Shown piece after piece: positions 53,552 through 63,191 of a DNA stretch of 64,000 bases. This DNA is from Streptomyces aureus (GTDB lineage: Bacteria; Actinomycetota; Actinomycetes; Streptomycetales; Streptomycetaceae). Numbering within the stretch: the first letter of the stretch is position 1; each line of letters begins with the position of its first letter. Both the position numbers and the translations under genes were made by a program. The DNA is taken from contig NZ_JNZD01000001.1 in NCBI RefSeq assembly GCF_000725495.1, positions 310,001-374,000 of the forward strand, given 5' to 3'. A model generated the notes under the pieces. That model did not search any database and was not told the origin of the DNA. It saw nothing but the letters and a program-made list of their open reading frames with translations.

Positions 53552-56500
53552 CGATCGATCCGCGCCTGCTTCGGTACGCCCGAGCCACCCGCCTCTTCCT
53601 GGCGGCGGTCGTGGCCCTGGGCGTCGCCGGAGCGGCCCTGATCATCGCCCAGGCGATGCTGATCGCCGAGGTGGTGGTCGGTGCCTTCGAGCACGGTTTC
53701 TCCGTCGCCGAACTGCGCGATCCCCTCCTCCTGTTGGCGGCCGTGGCGCTCGGGCGCGCCGCGGTGGCCTGGCTCACGGAGCTCGCCGCCCACCGCGCCA
53801 GCGCCGCGGTCAAGTCCGAGCTGCGGGGGCGGCTGGTGGAGAAGGCCGCGTCGCTCGGGCCCGGGTGGCTCAGCGGCCAGCGGACGGGATCCCTCGTCGC
53901 CCTCGCGACCCGGGGCGTCGACGCGCTCGACGACTACTTCTCGCGCTATCTGCCGCAATTGGGCCTCGCGCTGGTGGTGCCGGTGGCCGTGCTGGCGCGG
54001 ATTGTTACCGAGGACTGGGTCTCTGCGGCGATCATCGTCGGCACACTGCCGCTGATCCCCCTGTTCATGGTGCTCATCGGCTGGGCGACGCGCAGTCACA
54101 TGGACCGTCAGTGGCGGATGCTCTCCCGGCTGTCCGGACACTTCCTGGACGTGGTCGCTGGACTGCCCACCCTCAAGGTGTTCGGCCGGGCCAAGGCGCA
54201 GGCCGAGTCGATCCGGAAGATCACCGGCGAGTACCGGCAGGCGACCATGCGGACCCTCCGGATCGCGTTCCTCTCCTCCTTCGCCCTGGAACTGCTCGCC
54301 ACCATCTCGGTCGCGCTGGTCGCGGTCACCATCGGCATGCGGCTCGTCCGCGGCGAGATGGACCTGTACGTGGGACTCGTCGTCCTTGTGCTGGCTCCCG
54401 AGGCATACCTGCCGCTGCGGCAGGTGGGCGCCCAGTACCACGCGGCCGCCGAGGGCCTCGCGGCCGCCGAGGCGATCTTCGAGGTGCTGGAGACGCCGGC
54501 ATCGCGGTCCGGAACGCGGCGGGCGCCCGCGGGGGACATCACCTTCGAGGGCGTGACCGTGCGGTACCCCGGGCGTTCCGCGGACGCGGTCTCCGACGTC
54601 ACCTTCACCGTCGGAGCCGGTGAGACCGTCGCCCTCGTCGGACCCAGCGGCGTGGGCAAGTCGACGCTGCTGAACGTCCTGCTCGGCTTCGTCGAGCCCA
54701 CCGCCGGCCGGGTCCGGGCCGGGGGAGCCGATCTCGCCGACGCCGACCTCGCGCACTGGCGCTCGCGGATCGCATGGGTGCCGCAACGGCCGCACCTGTA
54801 CGCCGGGTCCATCGCCGAGAACGTACGGCTGGCCCGGCCCGACGCCGACGAGGCCGCGCTGCGCAAGGCGCTCGTCGACGCCGGTGCCGCCGTCTTCGTC
54901 GACGCGCTGCCCGCCGGGGCCGACACCGTCCTCGGTGAGGACGGCGCCGGACTGTCGGCGGGCCAGCGTCAGCGGCTGGCACTCGCGCGGGCGTTCCTCG
55001 CGGACCGGCCCGTGCTGCTGCTCGACGAACCGACGGCCGCGCTCGACGGGGAGACCGAGGCCGAGGTCGTCGCGGCCGTCCGGCGGCTGGCCGTGGGCCG
55101 GACCGTCCTGCTGGTCGTGCACCGGCCGGCCCTGCTCGAAGCGGCGGACCGGGTCGTACGCCTCGAAGCCCACGCCCTCGGCGGGCCCGGGCCGGCGGCT
55201 GACGCCGGCGTCTCCGGCCCCGTGCCGGCGACCGGCACCCTGCCGTCCCAGGCGGTCGGGGCTACGGCCCGCCAGGACCTTGCCGAGCCGGCCGACGTTG
55301 CCGCGGCGGCCCCTGAGGACCTCGCCGAGCCGTCCCGGAGCCGGGGTGGTGTGCTCGGCCGGGTCCGGGCGATGGCGGCTCCCCGGCGCGGGCCACTCGC
55401 GCTCGCCCTGTTGCTCGGGGCCCTGGCGCTCGGCAGCGCGGTCGGTCTCATGGCGACCTCCGGCTGGCTCATCTCCCGGGCCTCCCAGCAGCCCCCGGTC
55501 TTCTATCTGATGGTGGCCGTGACGGCCACCCGCACCTTCGGCATCGGACGGGCGGTGTTCCGGTACGCGGAGCGCCTGGTCTCGCACGACGCCGTCCTGC
55601 GGATGCTCGCCGACACCCGGGTCGCGGTCTACCGGCGGCTGGAGCGGCTCGCGCCCGCCGGACTGCGGACCACCCGGCGCGGCGACCTGCTGACGCGGCT
55701 CGTCGCCGACGTGGACGCCCTGCAGGACTACTGGCTGCGCTGGCTCCTGCCCGCCGGAGCCGCGGCCCTCGTGTCCACCGCCTCCGTCGCCTTCACCGCC
55801 TGGCTGCTCCCCGAGGCCGGGGCCGTGCTCGCCGTCGGTCTCCTGGCGGCCGGAGCCGGGGTGCCCCTGGTGACCGGAGCCGTGGCGCGCCGCGCCGAGC
55901 GCCGGCTGGCCCCCGCCCGCGGCGCCCTGGCCACCCAGGTGGCCGATCTGCTCACCGGGACCGCCGAGCTGACCGTCGCGGGCGCGCTGCCCGCCCGGAC
56001 CGCGCGGACCCGGCAGGCCGACCGCGTCCTCACGGACATCGCCTCGCGGGGCGCCACCGCGACCGCGCTCGGCGACGGCCTCACCGCGCTCGTCTCCGGA
56101 CTCACCGTCGCGGCCGCCGCCCTCGTGGGCGCGCAGGCGGTCGCGGCGGGACGGCTGCACGGCGTGCTCATGGCCGTCGTCGTCCTGACCCCCCTCGCGG
56201 CCTTCGAGGCCGTCATGGGACTGCCGCTCGCCGTCCAGTACCGCCAGCGGGTGCGGAGGTCCGCGGAGCGGGTCCACGAGGTGCTGGACGCCGCCGATCC
56301 CGTACGCGAGCCCGAACAGCCGTCTCCGGCGCCCACGTCGCCGTTCCCGCTCCGCGTGTCCGGGCTCCGGGCCCGTCACGCGGGAGCGGACCGGGACGCG
56401 CTGGCCGGTCTGGATCTGACCCTCGAACAGGGCCGCAGGATCGCGGTGGTCGGCACGTCCGGGGCCGGCAAGACCACGCTCGCGCAGGTGTTGCTGCGGT

Positions 56501-57099
56501 TCCTGGACCCCCGGGAGGGGACGTACACGCTCGGCGGGGTCGACGCCCGCGCGATGGACGGGGACGACGTGCGCCGCCTGGTCGGGCTGTGCGCCCAGGA
56601 CGCCCACCTCTTCGACAGCACCGTGCGCGAGAACCTGCTGCTCGCCCGCAAGGACGCGACCGAGGCCGCGCTGCGCGACGCGCTGGGGCGGGCCCGGCTC
56701 CTGGACTGGGTGGACGAACTGCCCGACGGGCTCGACACACCGATCGGCGAACACGGGGCACGGCTGTCCGGCGGCCAGCGTCAGCGGCTCGCGCTGGCCC
56801 GGGCGCTCCTCGCCGACTTCCCGGTGCTCGTGCTCGACGAACCCGCGGAGCACCTGGACCTGCCGACGGCGGACGCGCTCACCGCGGATCTGCTGGCCGC
56901 TACCGAGGGCCGGACGACCCTGCTGATCACCCACCGGCTGGCAGGACTCGACGCCGTGGACGAGGTGGTCGTGCTCGCGGAGGGAGGCGTGGTCCAGCGC
57001 GGGGCGTTCGCCGAGCTGTCGGCCGTGGAGGGACCGCTGCGGGAGATGGTGGACAGGGAGCGGGCGGCGGACCTGCTGGTGCGGGCCGCGGCGTCCTGA
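53545..57099 (+). CDS. cydCD: Fused CydDC-type ABC transporter (CydCD)
   Basis: A 1184-residue protein with two complete ABC exporter halves in tandem. In the first half, Walker A is GPSGVGKST, the signature LSAGQRQRLALARA and Walker B VLLLDEPTAALD; in the second, GTSGAGKTT, LSGGQRQRLALARALL and VLVLDEPAEHLD. It is needed for assembly of cytochrome bd, probably by exporting thiols or regulating haem. The chosen start, GTG 53545 (MKPIDPRLLRYARA), has AAAAGG at 53529-53534, 10 bp upstream; ATG 53515 and GTG 53536 are alternatives. An Ala/Pro linker joins the halves. Confidence 0.95.
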   Translation: MKPIDPRLLRYARATRLFLAAVVALGVAGAALIIAQAMLIAEVVVGAFEHGFSVAELRDPLLLLAAVALGRAAVAWLTELAAHRASAAVKSELRGRLVEKAASLGPGWLSGQRTGSLVALATRGVDALDDYFSRYLPQLGLALVVPVAVLARIVTEDWVSAAIIVGTLPLIPLFMVLIGWATRSHMDRQWRMLSRLSGHFLDVVAGLPTLKVFGRAKAQAESIRKITGEYRQATMRTLRIAFLSSFALELLATISVALVAVTIGMRLVRGEMDLYVGLVVLVLAPEAYLPLRQVGAQYHAAAEGLAAAEAIFEVLETPASRSGTRRAPAGDITFEGVTVRYPGRSADAVSDVTFTVGAGETVALVGPSGVGKSTLLNVLLGFVEPTAGRVRAGGADLADADLAHWRSRIAWVPQRPHLYAGSIAENVRLARPDADEAALRKALVDAGAAVFVDALPAGADTVLGEDGAGLSAGQRQRLALARAFLADRPVLLLDEPTAALDGETEAEVVAAVRRLAVGRTVLLVVHRPALLEAADRVVRLEAHALGGPGPAADAGVSGPVPATGTLPSQAVGATARQDLAEPADVAAAAPEDLAEPSRSRGGVLGRVRAMAAPRRGPLALALLLGALALGSAVGLMATSGWLISRASQQPPVFYLMVAVTATRTFGIGRAVFRYAERLVSHDAVLRMLADTRVAVYRRLERLAPAGLRTTRRGDLLTRLVADVDALQDYWLRWLLPAGAAALVSTASVAFTAWLLPEAGAVLAVGLLAAGAGVPLVTGAVARRAERRLAPARGALATQVADLLTGTAELTVAGALPARTARTRQADRVLTDIASRGATATALGDGLTALVSGLTVAAAALVGAQAVAAGRLHGVLMAVVVLTPLAAFEAVMGLPLAVQYRQRVRRSAERVHEVLDAADPVREPEQPSPAPTSPFPLRVSGLRARHAGADRDALAGLDLTLEQGRRIAVVGTSGAGKTTLAQVLLRFLDPREGTYTLGGVDARAMDGDDVRRLVGLCAQDAHLFDSTVRENLLLARKDATEAALRDALGRARLLDWVDELPDGLDTPIGEHGARLSGGQRQRLALARALLADFPVLVLDEPAEHLDLPTADALTADLLAATEGRTTLLITHRLAGLDAVDEVVVLAEGGVVQRGAFAELSAVEGPLREMVDRERAADLLVRAAAS

Positions 57100-57167
57100 G
57101 CGCCCTGCGGCGATCCATGCCCGCGATCCGACTTTTGCGGGCAAAAGGTTCTCATTAGGCTCGAGGC

Positions 57168-58883
57168 ATGTCAGCGGTGAGGGGTCCCTCAGCCCCGGGT
57201 GACGGCATGGGCGCGGCGGGGCCGGCGGCCCGTGCTCGAGAAGGGCCGGCCGACGCCCCGGCCCTGCGGGTGCCGCGGCTGCTGGAGGCCGTGCGCTCGG
57301 TCGGATCGGGTCTCGAGCTGCACTCCAAGCTGGACCGGATCTGCGAGACGGCGGCCGAGCTCACGGACGCGCGCTACGCGGCCATCGGGGTCGTGGACAC
57401 GAGCGGAGACGGCCTCGCGGACTTCGTCCCGCACGGCGTCGACGAGGAGACGGCCCGCAGGATCGGCCGGCGGCCCGACGGCCACCAGGGACTGCTGGGC
57501 GCGCTCATCCGCGACCCCGACCCGGTGGTCCTCGCCGATCTGACGGACGACCCGCGCTCGTGCGGGTTCCCGGCCGGACACCCGCCGATGCGCAGCTTCC
57601 TCGGAGTGCCGATCCGGGTGCAGGGGGAGATCTTCGGAAACCTGTACCTCGCGGACAAGCGCGGCGGCCCCTTCGGCGACGAGGACCTCGCCATGGTCAA
57701 GGTGCTCGCGACGGAGGCCGGCATCGCCATCGGCCATGCCCGGCTGTACGAGGCGGCGAAGCAGCGGGAGCGCTGGATCGACGGTTCGGTGGCCGTCACC
57801 ACGGCGCTGCTGGCCGGCGGGGACGCCGAGGACGTCCTGGGGACCGTCGCCGAACAGGCCCGCCGGCTGTCCGGCTCCGCCGCCGGGATCGTGCTGCTGC
57901 CCACGGACGACGGGGGCCTGGAGGTCGTTGCGGTCGCCTCGGACCGGCCCTCGGACGTTCTCGGCGTGGTCGTGCCGCCGGAGAGCGAACTGGTCGCCGA
58001 ACTCCGCGAGGGGAACCCGGTGTTCCTCGCGGACGCCTCCGCCGACCCCCGCATGCGGACGGAGCTGACGCGCACCTATGGGCCCGTCATGATGCTCCCC
58101 CTGGAGAGCGACGGCCGGGTCCTCGGCGCCCTGCTGACCCCCCGCTCCCGCGACGGACGGCAGTTCACCGGGACCGAACGGAGCGTCGCCGGCCAGTTCG
58201 CCTCGCAGGCCGCCCTGGCGCTGATCATGGCCGAGACCCAGCGCGACCGGGAACGGCTCGCCGTCTACGAGGACCGCGACCGGATCGCACGCGACCTGCA
58301 CGACCTGGTCATCCAGCGGCTGTTCGCCACCGGGATGACGCTGGAGAGCGCGCAGCGCCGGTCGGACGTGCCGGAGGTGCGGCGCGGCATCGGCAAGGCG
58401 GTCGACGAACTGGACGTCACCATCCAGGAGATCCGCACCGCGATCTTCGCGCTCCGGCAGGGTCCCGCCGAGACCCCGTCCGCACTGAGCACCCGCGTCC
58501 TGCGCGAGATCAACATGGCCGCCGTCCCGCTCGGTTTCCAGCCCGGGCACCGCTTCGAGGGACCCGTCGACACCCGCGTCGGGGAACTCACGGCAAAGAA
58601 CCTCATCGCGGCGCTGCGCGAAGCCCTCTCCAACGCCTTCCGGCACGCGGGGGCCTCCCGGATCGAGGTCACCGTCGACGCGGACGCCGAGCTCCCGGAC
58701 GGGCGGCCGGGTGTGCGGCTGGAAGTGGCGGACGACGGTGTCGGCATCCCCGAGGGCGGCCGGCGCAGCGGTCTGAGGAACCTCGCCCGGCGCGCCGAGT
58801 CGCTGGGCGGCGCGAGTTGGCACGGGCCGGGAATCGGTGCGGACGGGGGCGGCACGACGGTGGTGTGGCAGGTACCGCACTGA
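57168..58883 (+). CDS. GAF-GAF sensor histidine kinase (DevS/DosT-like)
   Basis: A 571-residue cytoplasmic kinase with no membrane segments. Two GAF domains (about 45-190 and 205-360) precede a HisKA_3 domain with the phosphoacceptor histidine H378 in RDLHDLVIQ. An HATPase domain (EALSNAFRHAGAS, DDGVGIPEGG) follows. The first GAF closely resembles DevS/DosT, the mycobacterial haem oxygen/redox sensors, with a candidate ligand histidine H138 in GHPPM. It lies 68 bp after cydCD and no response regulator is adjacent. ATG start. Confidence 0.88.
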   Translation: MSAVRGPSAPGDGMGAAGPAARAREGPADAPALRVPRLLEAVRSVGSGLELHSKLDRICETAAELTDARYAAIGVVDTSGDGLADFVPHGVDEETARRIGRRPDGHQGLLGALIRDPDPVVLADLTDDPRSCGFPAGHPPMRSFLGVPIRVQGEIFGNLYLADKRGGPFGDEDLAMVKVLATEAGIAIGHARLYEAAKQRERWIDGSVAVTTALLAGGDAEDVLGTVAEQARRLSGSAAGIVLLPTDDGGLEVVAVASDRPSDVLGVVVPPESELVAELREGNPVFLADASADPRMRTELTRTYGPVMMLPLESDGRVLGALLTPRSRDGRQFTGTERSVAGQFASQAALALIMAETQRDRERLAVYEDRDRIARDLHDLVIQRLFATGMTLESAQRRSDVPEVRRGIGKAVDELDVTIQEIRTAIFALRQGPAETPSALSTRVLREINMAAVPLGFQPGHRFEGPVDTRVGELTAKNLIAALREALSNAFRHAGASRIEVTVDADAELPDGRPGVRLEVADDGVGIPEGGRRSGLRNLARRAESLGGASWHGPGIGADGGGTTVVWQVPH

Positions 58884-59051
58884 ACCCCCTTGCCCGGACG
58901 CGCTGTTCGCGCGTACGGAGTGCGCGGCCCGCACGAGGGCCACCGGGCCGGGATCCGACCGGTCGCGGTGCTGCGCCATTCGTGACGTCCTGTCCCCCAG
59001 GTGTACGCCTTGAACGGGCCGGTCCCCGGGGCGCGGGCCACGATCGCTGTC

Positions 59052-60101
59052 ATGCGCCCATCTCGCCGCCATCCCCTGCTCGTACCGGCCCTGTTGTCCG
59101 TGCTCGTGGTGCTTGCGGCCCGGCCCGCGGTGGCCGACGGCGACGGGGACGGCGCGGAACTCGACATCAGCGCCCAGGTGGCGCGGCTGTACGAGGACGC
59201 GTCCGTGGCGACGGGACGCTACGAGGCGGGGCGGCAGGACGCCGATGCCCAGCGCGGCCGGGCGGAGCGGGCCGAGCGTCGGCTCGTGCGGGAGCGTGCG
59301 GAGACCGCGGTCCTGCACGAGGACCTGGGCCGTATCGTGCGGGCCCAGTACCGGCAGGGCGGCGGGCTGCCGTACACGGCGCAGATCCTGTTCGCGAAGG
59401 ACCCCGAAGGGCTGATGCGCGGTCAGCACGCCGTGCGGCGGGCCGATCTGGCCGTCGCCGGGGCCGTGGCGAGGAGCAGGCGGGCGGAAGGACGGCTCGC
59501 CGCGGACGAGGCGAGGGCCCGGTCCGAGTGGCAGGTGCTGGAGAAGCGCAGCGGGGAACTCGCCGCGATCAAGCGGACGATCGAGGAGAAGCTCGACGAG
59601 GCGCGCTCGGCGCTGCAGAGCCGGGCGGACGCGTCCGTGGCGGCCGGTTCCTGCCGCGGGGCGGTCCGGCTCGACCAGCCGCCGGCGCACTTCACGCAGG
59701 CGTGGGTCGCGCCGGTGGAGACGTACGAGCTCTCCGCGGGCTTCGGCAGCGGGGGCGAGCACTGGGCGCACCGGCACACGGGGCAGGACTTCGCGGTGCC
59801 GATCGGCACCCCGGTGCGGGCGGCCGGGGCGGGCCGGGTGGTGCGGGTGTCCTGCGGCGGTGCCTTCGGCATCGAGGTCGTGGTCGAGCATCCCGGCGGC
59901 TACTACACCCAGTACGCGCATCTCGCGTCCGTCGCCGTCGACCAGGGGCAGCGGGTCTCGGCCGGGGAGTGGATCGGGCAGTCGGGCACGAGCGGCAACT
60001 CGACCGGTCCGCATCTGCACTTCGAGGTGCGGGTCACCCCGGACATGGGATCGGCGGTCGACCCGGTGCCGTGGCTGGCGGAGCACGGGGTGGTCGTCTA
60101 G
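59052..60101 (+). CDS. M23 family metallopeptidase (secreted, coiled-coil)
   Basis: A 349-residue secreted protein with a signal peptide (hydrophobic residues about 9-27, then PAVADG). The middle is a long coiled coil (about 40-190) with Arg/Glu/Ala heptads. The C-terminal M23/LytM domain has HTGQDFAVPIGTPV and HLHFEV, the zinc ligands of peptidoglycan endopeptidases. It may cut peptidoglycan cross-links or, like EnvC, activate amidases; the zinc motif is intact, so it is probably active. ATG at 59052; the start is not certain (open frame to 59001) because no strong ribosome-binding site is visible. Confidence 0.85.
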   Translation: MRPSRRHPLLVPALLSVLVVLAARPAVADGDGDGAELDISAQVARLYEDASVATGRYEAGRQDADAQRGRAERAERRLVRERAETAVLHEDLGRIVRAQYRQGGGLPYTAQILFAKDPEGLMRGQHAVRRADLAVAGAVARSRRAEGRLAADEARARSEWQVLEKRSGELAAIKRTIEEKLDEARSALQSRADASVAAGSCRGAVRLDQPPAHFTQAWVAPVETYELSAGFGSGGEHWAHRHTGQDFAVPIGTPVRAAGAGRVVRVSCGGAFGIEVVVEHPGGYYTQYAHLASVAVDQGQRVSAGEWIGQSGTSGNSTGPHLHFEVRVTPDMGSAVDPVPWLAEHGVVV

Positions 60102-60164
60102 AGCCGCAGCCGGCGCTGGCGCCGGACAGGGCCTGACCGGGCACCGCGGACCCGGGGAAGGGCC

Positions 60165-60369
60165 CGGACGGTACCGAGGCCGGACAGCACCGAGGACGGA
60201 CAGCACCGAGGCCGGACGGCACCGAGGCCGGACAGCACCGAGGCATGGACGGCACCGAGGCCCGGGCGCCACCTGGGCCCGGATACCACCGAGGGTCGGA
60301 CAGCACCGCCAGTCCTGCGCCGCACCAGTCCTGCGCCGCACCGCCGGTCCTGCGCCGCACCGCCGGTCC
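60165..60369. repeat. Two tandem-repeat blocks in a 332-bp intergenic region
   Basis: The gap 60102-60433 holds no credible gene. About 60165-60262 is a 16-bp repeat, CACCGAGGCCGGACAG with variants, of about six units. About 60309-60369 is a second block of GTCCTGCGCCGCAC-type units (16-19 bp), three to four copies. There is no dyad structure and no spacer pattern. Slippage-prone spacer DNA is the simplest reading. Confidence 0.75.
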
Positions 60370-60433
60370 ACCGGGTCCTCCGCCAACCGCCGGAGGACCC
60401 GTGACCCCGACCGCGGTGCCGGGGCGGTTCCGC

Positions 60434-61303
60434 CTAGGAGCGGTCCGCCAGGATCTGCTCGATCACGACCGCGACCCCGTCCTCGTTGTTGGCGACGGTG
60501 CGGCCGGAGGCGGCGGCGATCACTGCGGGGTGGGCGTTGCCCATCGCGTAGGACCGGCCCGCCCAGGTGAGCATCTCGACGTCGTTGGGCATGTCACCGA
60601 ACGCGACGACCTCCTCGGGTGCGATCCCGCGCTCGGCGCAGCACAGCGCGAGGGTGCTGGCCTTGGAGATGCCGGGGCCGCTGATCTCCAGCAGGGCGCT
60701 GGGGCTCGACCGGGTCACGTTGGCCCGCTCCCCTATGGCGGGCCGGGCGACGGCGAGGAATTCGTCCGGGTCCATCTCCGGGTGGAAGGCGAGGACCTTC
60801 AACACCGGCTGGTCGGCGTCCAGGGCGTCCTCGGCGAGGAGCTTCTCGGCGGGCAGGACGATCTCCGGGGGCTCCATGTGCATGAGGGGGTAGCCCGGCT
60901 CGAGGTGGAGTCCGTACGTCCGCTCGACGGCGCACACCGTGCCGGGGGCGACGGAGCGCAGGATCCCGATGACGTCCAGGGCGATGTCCGGCGTCAGTTC
61001 GCGGATCTTGACGAAGCGGTGGGCGCCGGGGCCGCCGTGCAGGTCGACCACGGCGGCGCCGTTGCCGCAGATGGCGAGGCCGTGCCCGTGGACGTGGTCG
61101 CTGACGACGTCCATCCAGCGGGCCGGGCGGCCGGTGACGAAGAAGACCTCGATGCCGGCCTGTTCGGCGGCGGCGAGGGCGGCGATCGTGCGGTCGGACA
61201 CCGATTTGTCGTCGCGCAACAAGGTGCCGTCGAGGTCCGTGGCGATCAGCCGGGGCGGGACGGTGGAGGCCGGGGTCTCGGGCCGGCGAGTCGCTGAGGT
61301 CAC
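60434..61303 (-). CDS. Cof-type HAD hydrolase
   Basis: A 289-residue HAD-IIB phosphatase. Motif I is [10 protein letters not shown], motif [10 protein letters not shown], motif III has the lysine region KASTLALCC and motif [12 protein letters not shown]. The C2-type cap (about 90-205) is typical of Cof/YidA sugar-phosphate phosphatases. The substrate is unknown. The GTG at 61303 follows GGGAG at 9 bp; ATG 61321 lies upstream within a CGCATATATGCG palindrome. Confidence 0.88.
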   Translation of the reverse strand: MTSATRRPETPASTVPPRLIATDLDGTLLRDDKSVSDRTIAALAAAEQAGIEVFFVTGRPARWMDVVSDHVHGHGLAICGNGAAVVDLHGGPGAHRFVKIRELTPDIALDVIGILRSVAPGTVCAVERTYGLHLEPGYPLMHMEPPEIVLPAEKLLAEDALDADQPVLKVLAFHPEMDPDEFLAVARPAIGERANVTRSSPSALLEISGPGISKASTLALCCAERGIAPEEVVAFGDMPNDVEMLTWAGRSYAMGNAHPAVIAAASGRTVANNEDGVAVVIEQILADRS

Positions 61304-61416
61304 GGGCTCATTCTCCCGCATATATGCGCACGGCCGTGCGGCGGTGCGCACACTTGAGTGGTTACCGCCGCATCCCGCCCTCCGCCGTCGTGTCCCGTCG
61401 GACCCCGGGAAGCGCT

Positions 61417-62319
61417 TCAGCCCAGCTGGGCCACGGCTTCCATGGCGATCCGCTCGAAGACCTTCGCGTCGGCGGCGAACTCGGAGTCGGGGATCGGCCA
61501 GTGGATCACGATCTCGTCGAAGCCCAGTTCGGCGTGCCGGCCCGCGAAGTCGACGAACGCGTCGAGGGACTCCAGGGGGCGGCCCCGGTCGGGGGTGAAG
61601 CCGGTGAGCAGGATCTTGTCGAGCCCCGCCACGTCCCGGCCGATCTCGGCGCACGCGTCGGCGAGCTTGGAGACCTGTCCGCGCAGTGCCTGGACCGACT
61701 GCTCGGGGGTCCCCGTCTCGAACAGCTTCGGGTCTCCGGTCGTCACCCAGGCCTGTCCGTGGCGGGCGGCGAGCTTCAGCCCGCGCGGTCCGGTGGCGGC
61801 CACGGCGAACGGCAGCCGGGGGCGCTGGACGCAGCCCGGGATGTTCCGCGCCTCGTGCGCCGAGTAGAAGTTGCCGCCGTAGGAGACGGAGTCCTCCGTG
61901 AGGAGCCGGTCGAGCAGCGGGACGAACTCGCCGAAGCGGTCGGCGCGCTCCCGCGGGGTCCACGGGTCCTGTCCGAGCGCGGTGGCGTCGAAACCGGTGC
62001 CGCCCGCTCCGATGCCCAGGGTGATCCGGCCGTTCGAGATGTCGTCGAGGGAGATCAGGTCCTTGGCGAGGGTCACCGGGTGCCGGAAGTTCGGTGAGGT
62101 CACCAGGGTGCCGAGGCGCAGCCGGTCGGTGACGGCGGCCGCGGCGGTCAGCGTCGGCACGGCTCCGAACCAGGGGCCGTCGCGGAAGGTCCGCCACGAC
62201 AGGTGGTCGTAGGTGAAGGCGGTGTGGAAGCCGAGCTCCTCCGCGCGCTGCCATGCGGAGCGCCCGCCCTCGTGCCAGCGGACGTACGGCAGGATCACGG
62301 TGCTCAGACGCAGACTCAT
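61417..62319 (-). CDS. LLM class flavin-dependent oxidoreductase
   Basis: A 300-residue luciferase-like TIM barrel. The N-terminus [19 protein letters not shown] and the blocks [26 protein letters not shown] and [12 protein letters not shown] are of the F420/FMN-dependent LLM type common in actinobacteria. Cofactor preference (F420 or FMN) cannot be decided by eye. It follows the Cof-type HAD gene in reverse orientation with a 113-bp gap, so co-transcription on the minus strand is possible. ATG start. Confidence 0.88.
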   Translation of the reverse strand: MSLRLSTVILPYVRWHEGGRSAWQRAEELGFHTAFTYDHLSWRTFRDGPWFGAVPTLTAAAAVTDRLRLGTLVTSPNFRHPVTLAKDLISLDDISNGRITLGIGAGGTGFDATALGQDPWTPRERADRFGEFVPLLDRLLTEDSVSYGGNFYSAHEARNIPGCVQRPRLPFAVAATGPRGLKLAARHGQAWVTTGDPKLFETGTPEQSVQALRGQVSKLADACAEIGRDVAGLDKILLTGFTPDRGRPLESLDAFVDFAGRHAELGFDEIVIHWPIPDSEFAADAKVFERIAMEAVAQLG

Positions 62320-62388
62320 GCGTCGAGCGTAGACGCAGCCGGTCCCGGGCGCCGCAGGGCGGTGGGGGTGCCGGCCCGCCGCCCCGGA

Positions 62389-62937
62389 TCAGTGCGGTCC
62401 GGGAAACCGCAGGTAGCGCGGGGGTACGGTCTCCGTCAGCCAGACGCCGTTGGCGCTGACGCGGAAGACGTGGCCGTCGCGGTGCATGGCGGCGGCGTCC
62501 ACCGAGAGGACGACCGGGCGGCCGCGGCGGGCGCCGACGCGGGTGGCCGTCTCCCGGTCCGCCGAGAGGTGCACGTCGTGCCGGTTCATGGGCTTCAGGC
62601 CCTCGGCGCGGATCGGGTCCAGGCTGCGGGCCACGGTCCCGTGGTAGAGATACGCGGGCGGGGTCGCCGGGGGCAGCCCGAGGTCGACCTCGACGGAGTG
62701 GCCCTGGCTGGCCCGGATCCGGGTTCCCTCGACGGCGAAGCGCCGCTTGTCGTTGGTGGCCACCACATGATCGAGCTCGGCCCGGGTGATCCGGAAGTTG
62801 TGTGCGGTGGCGGCGGAGATCAGCGCGTCGATCTCGACCCAGCCGCCCTCGCCGAGCGTGAGTCCGATGCGTTCGGGCTGGTGCCGCAGATGCTTCGAGA
62901 GGTACTTCGACACCTTCACGGTGCGCCTGTCGTCCAT
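62389..62937 (-). CDS. kptA: RNA 2'-phosphotransferase (Tpt1/KptA family)
   Basis: A 182-residue protein. It transfers the 2'-phosphate of RNA to NAD, giving ADP-ribose 1'',2''-cyclic phosphate. Conserved blocks are KVSKYLSKHLRHQP, RASQGHS and YHGT, with a late VHLSAD. Why bacteria without tRNA splicing keep it is an open question. I chose ATG 62937; the frame is open upstream to 63069, where a 12-bp tandem repeat encodes TDDR units, and an ATG there directly abuts a GGGAGG. If used, the protein would be 226 residues with a charged repeat tail. Confidence 0.85.
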   Translation of the reverse strand: MDDRRTVKVSKYLSKHLRHQPERIGLTLGEGGWVEIDALISAATAHNFRITRAELDHVVATNDKRRFAVEGTRIRASQGHSVEVDLGLPPATPPAYLYHGTVARSLDPIRAEGLKPMNRHDVHLSADRETATRVGARRGRPVVLSVDAAAMHRDGHVFRVSANGVWLTETVPPRYLRFPGPH

Positions 62938-62957
62938 CGGCTCGTCGGACGGTCTTT

Positions 62958-63005
62958 CCGTCCGATCATCCGTCCGATCATCCGTCCGATCATCCGTCCG
63001 CTCAT
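62958..63005. repeat. 12-bp tandem repeat upstream of kptA
   Basis: Four copies of CCGTCCGATCAT (last one differs by one base). In the frame of kptA it encodes repeated Thr-Asp-Asp-Arg, so it either lies in the leader or encodes a variable N-terminal extension. Confidence 0.85.
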
Positions 63006-63125
63006 GCGCTCGGCCCCGCGTTCGCTCACGCGTCCGATCGTGCGCCTGTTCACCGTTCTGTTCCTTCATCCTCCCAGCGTGCCTGGAGAGAGGCGGATCA
63101 CGCAGGTTATTTTCGCCGGGAGGTT

Positions 63126-63179
63126 TGATCCACAGCCAAGTGAGCTTATCCACAGGCCAATTGACGAGTCTGTGGACAA
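63126..63179. promoter_or_regulatory. DnaA boxes between kptA and the MerR-type gene
   Basis: TTATCCACA (63146-63154) and TGTGGACAA (63171-63179, reverse of TTGTCCACA) match the Streptomyces DnaA box; TGATCCACA (63126-63134) is a weaker copy. All three lie within 54 bp of a 254-bp gap. Confidence 0.55.
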
Positions 63180-63191
63180 CGAGGCTGCGTT

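Noticed and set aside
60165-60369. CRISPR-like direct repeats
   Set aside because: Units are contiguous, degenerate and lack unique spacers; no cas genes are near.
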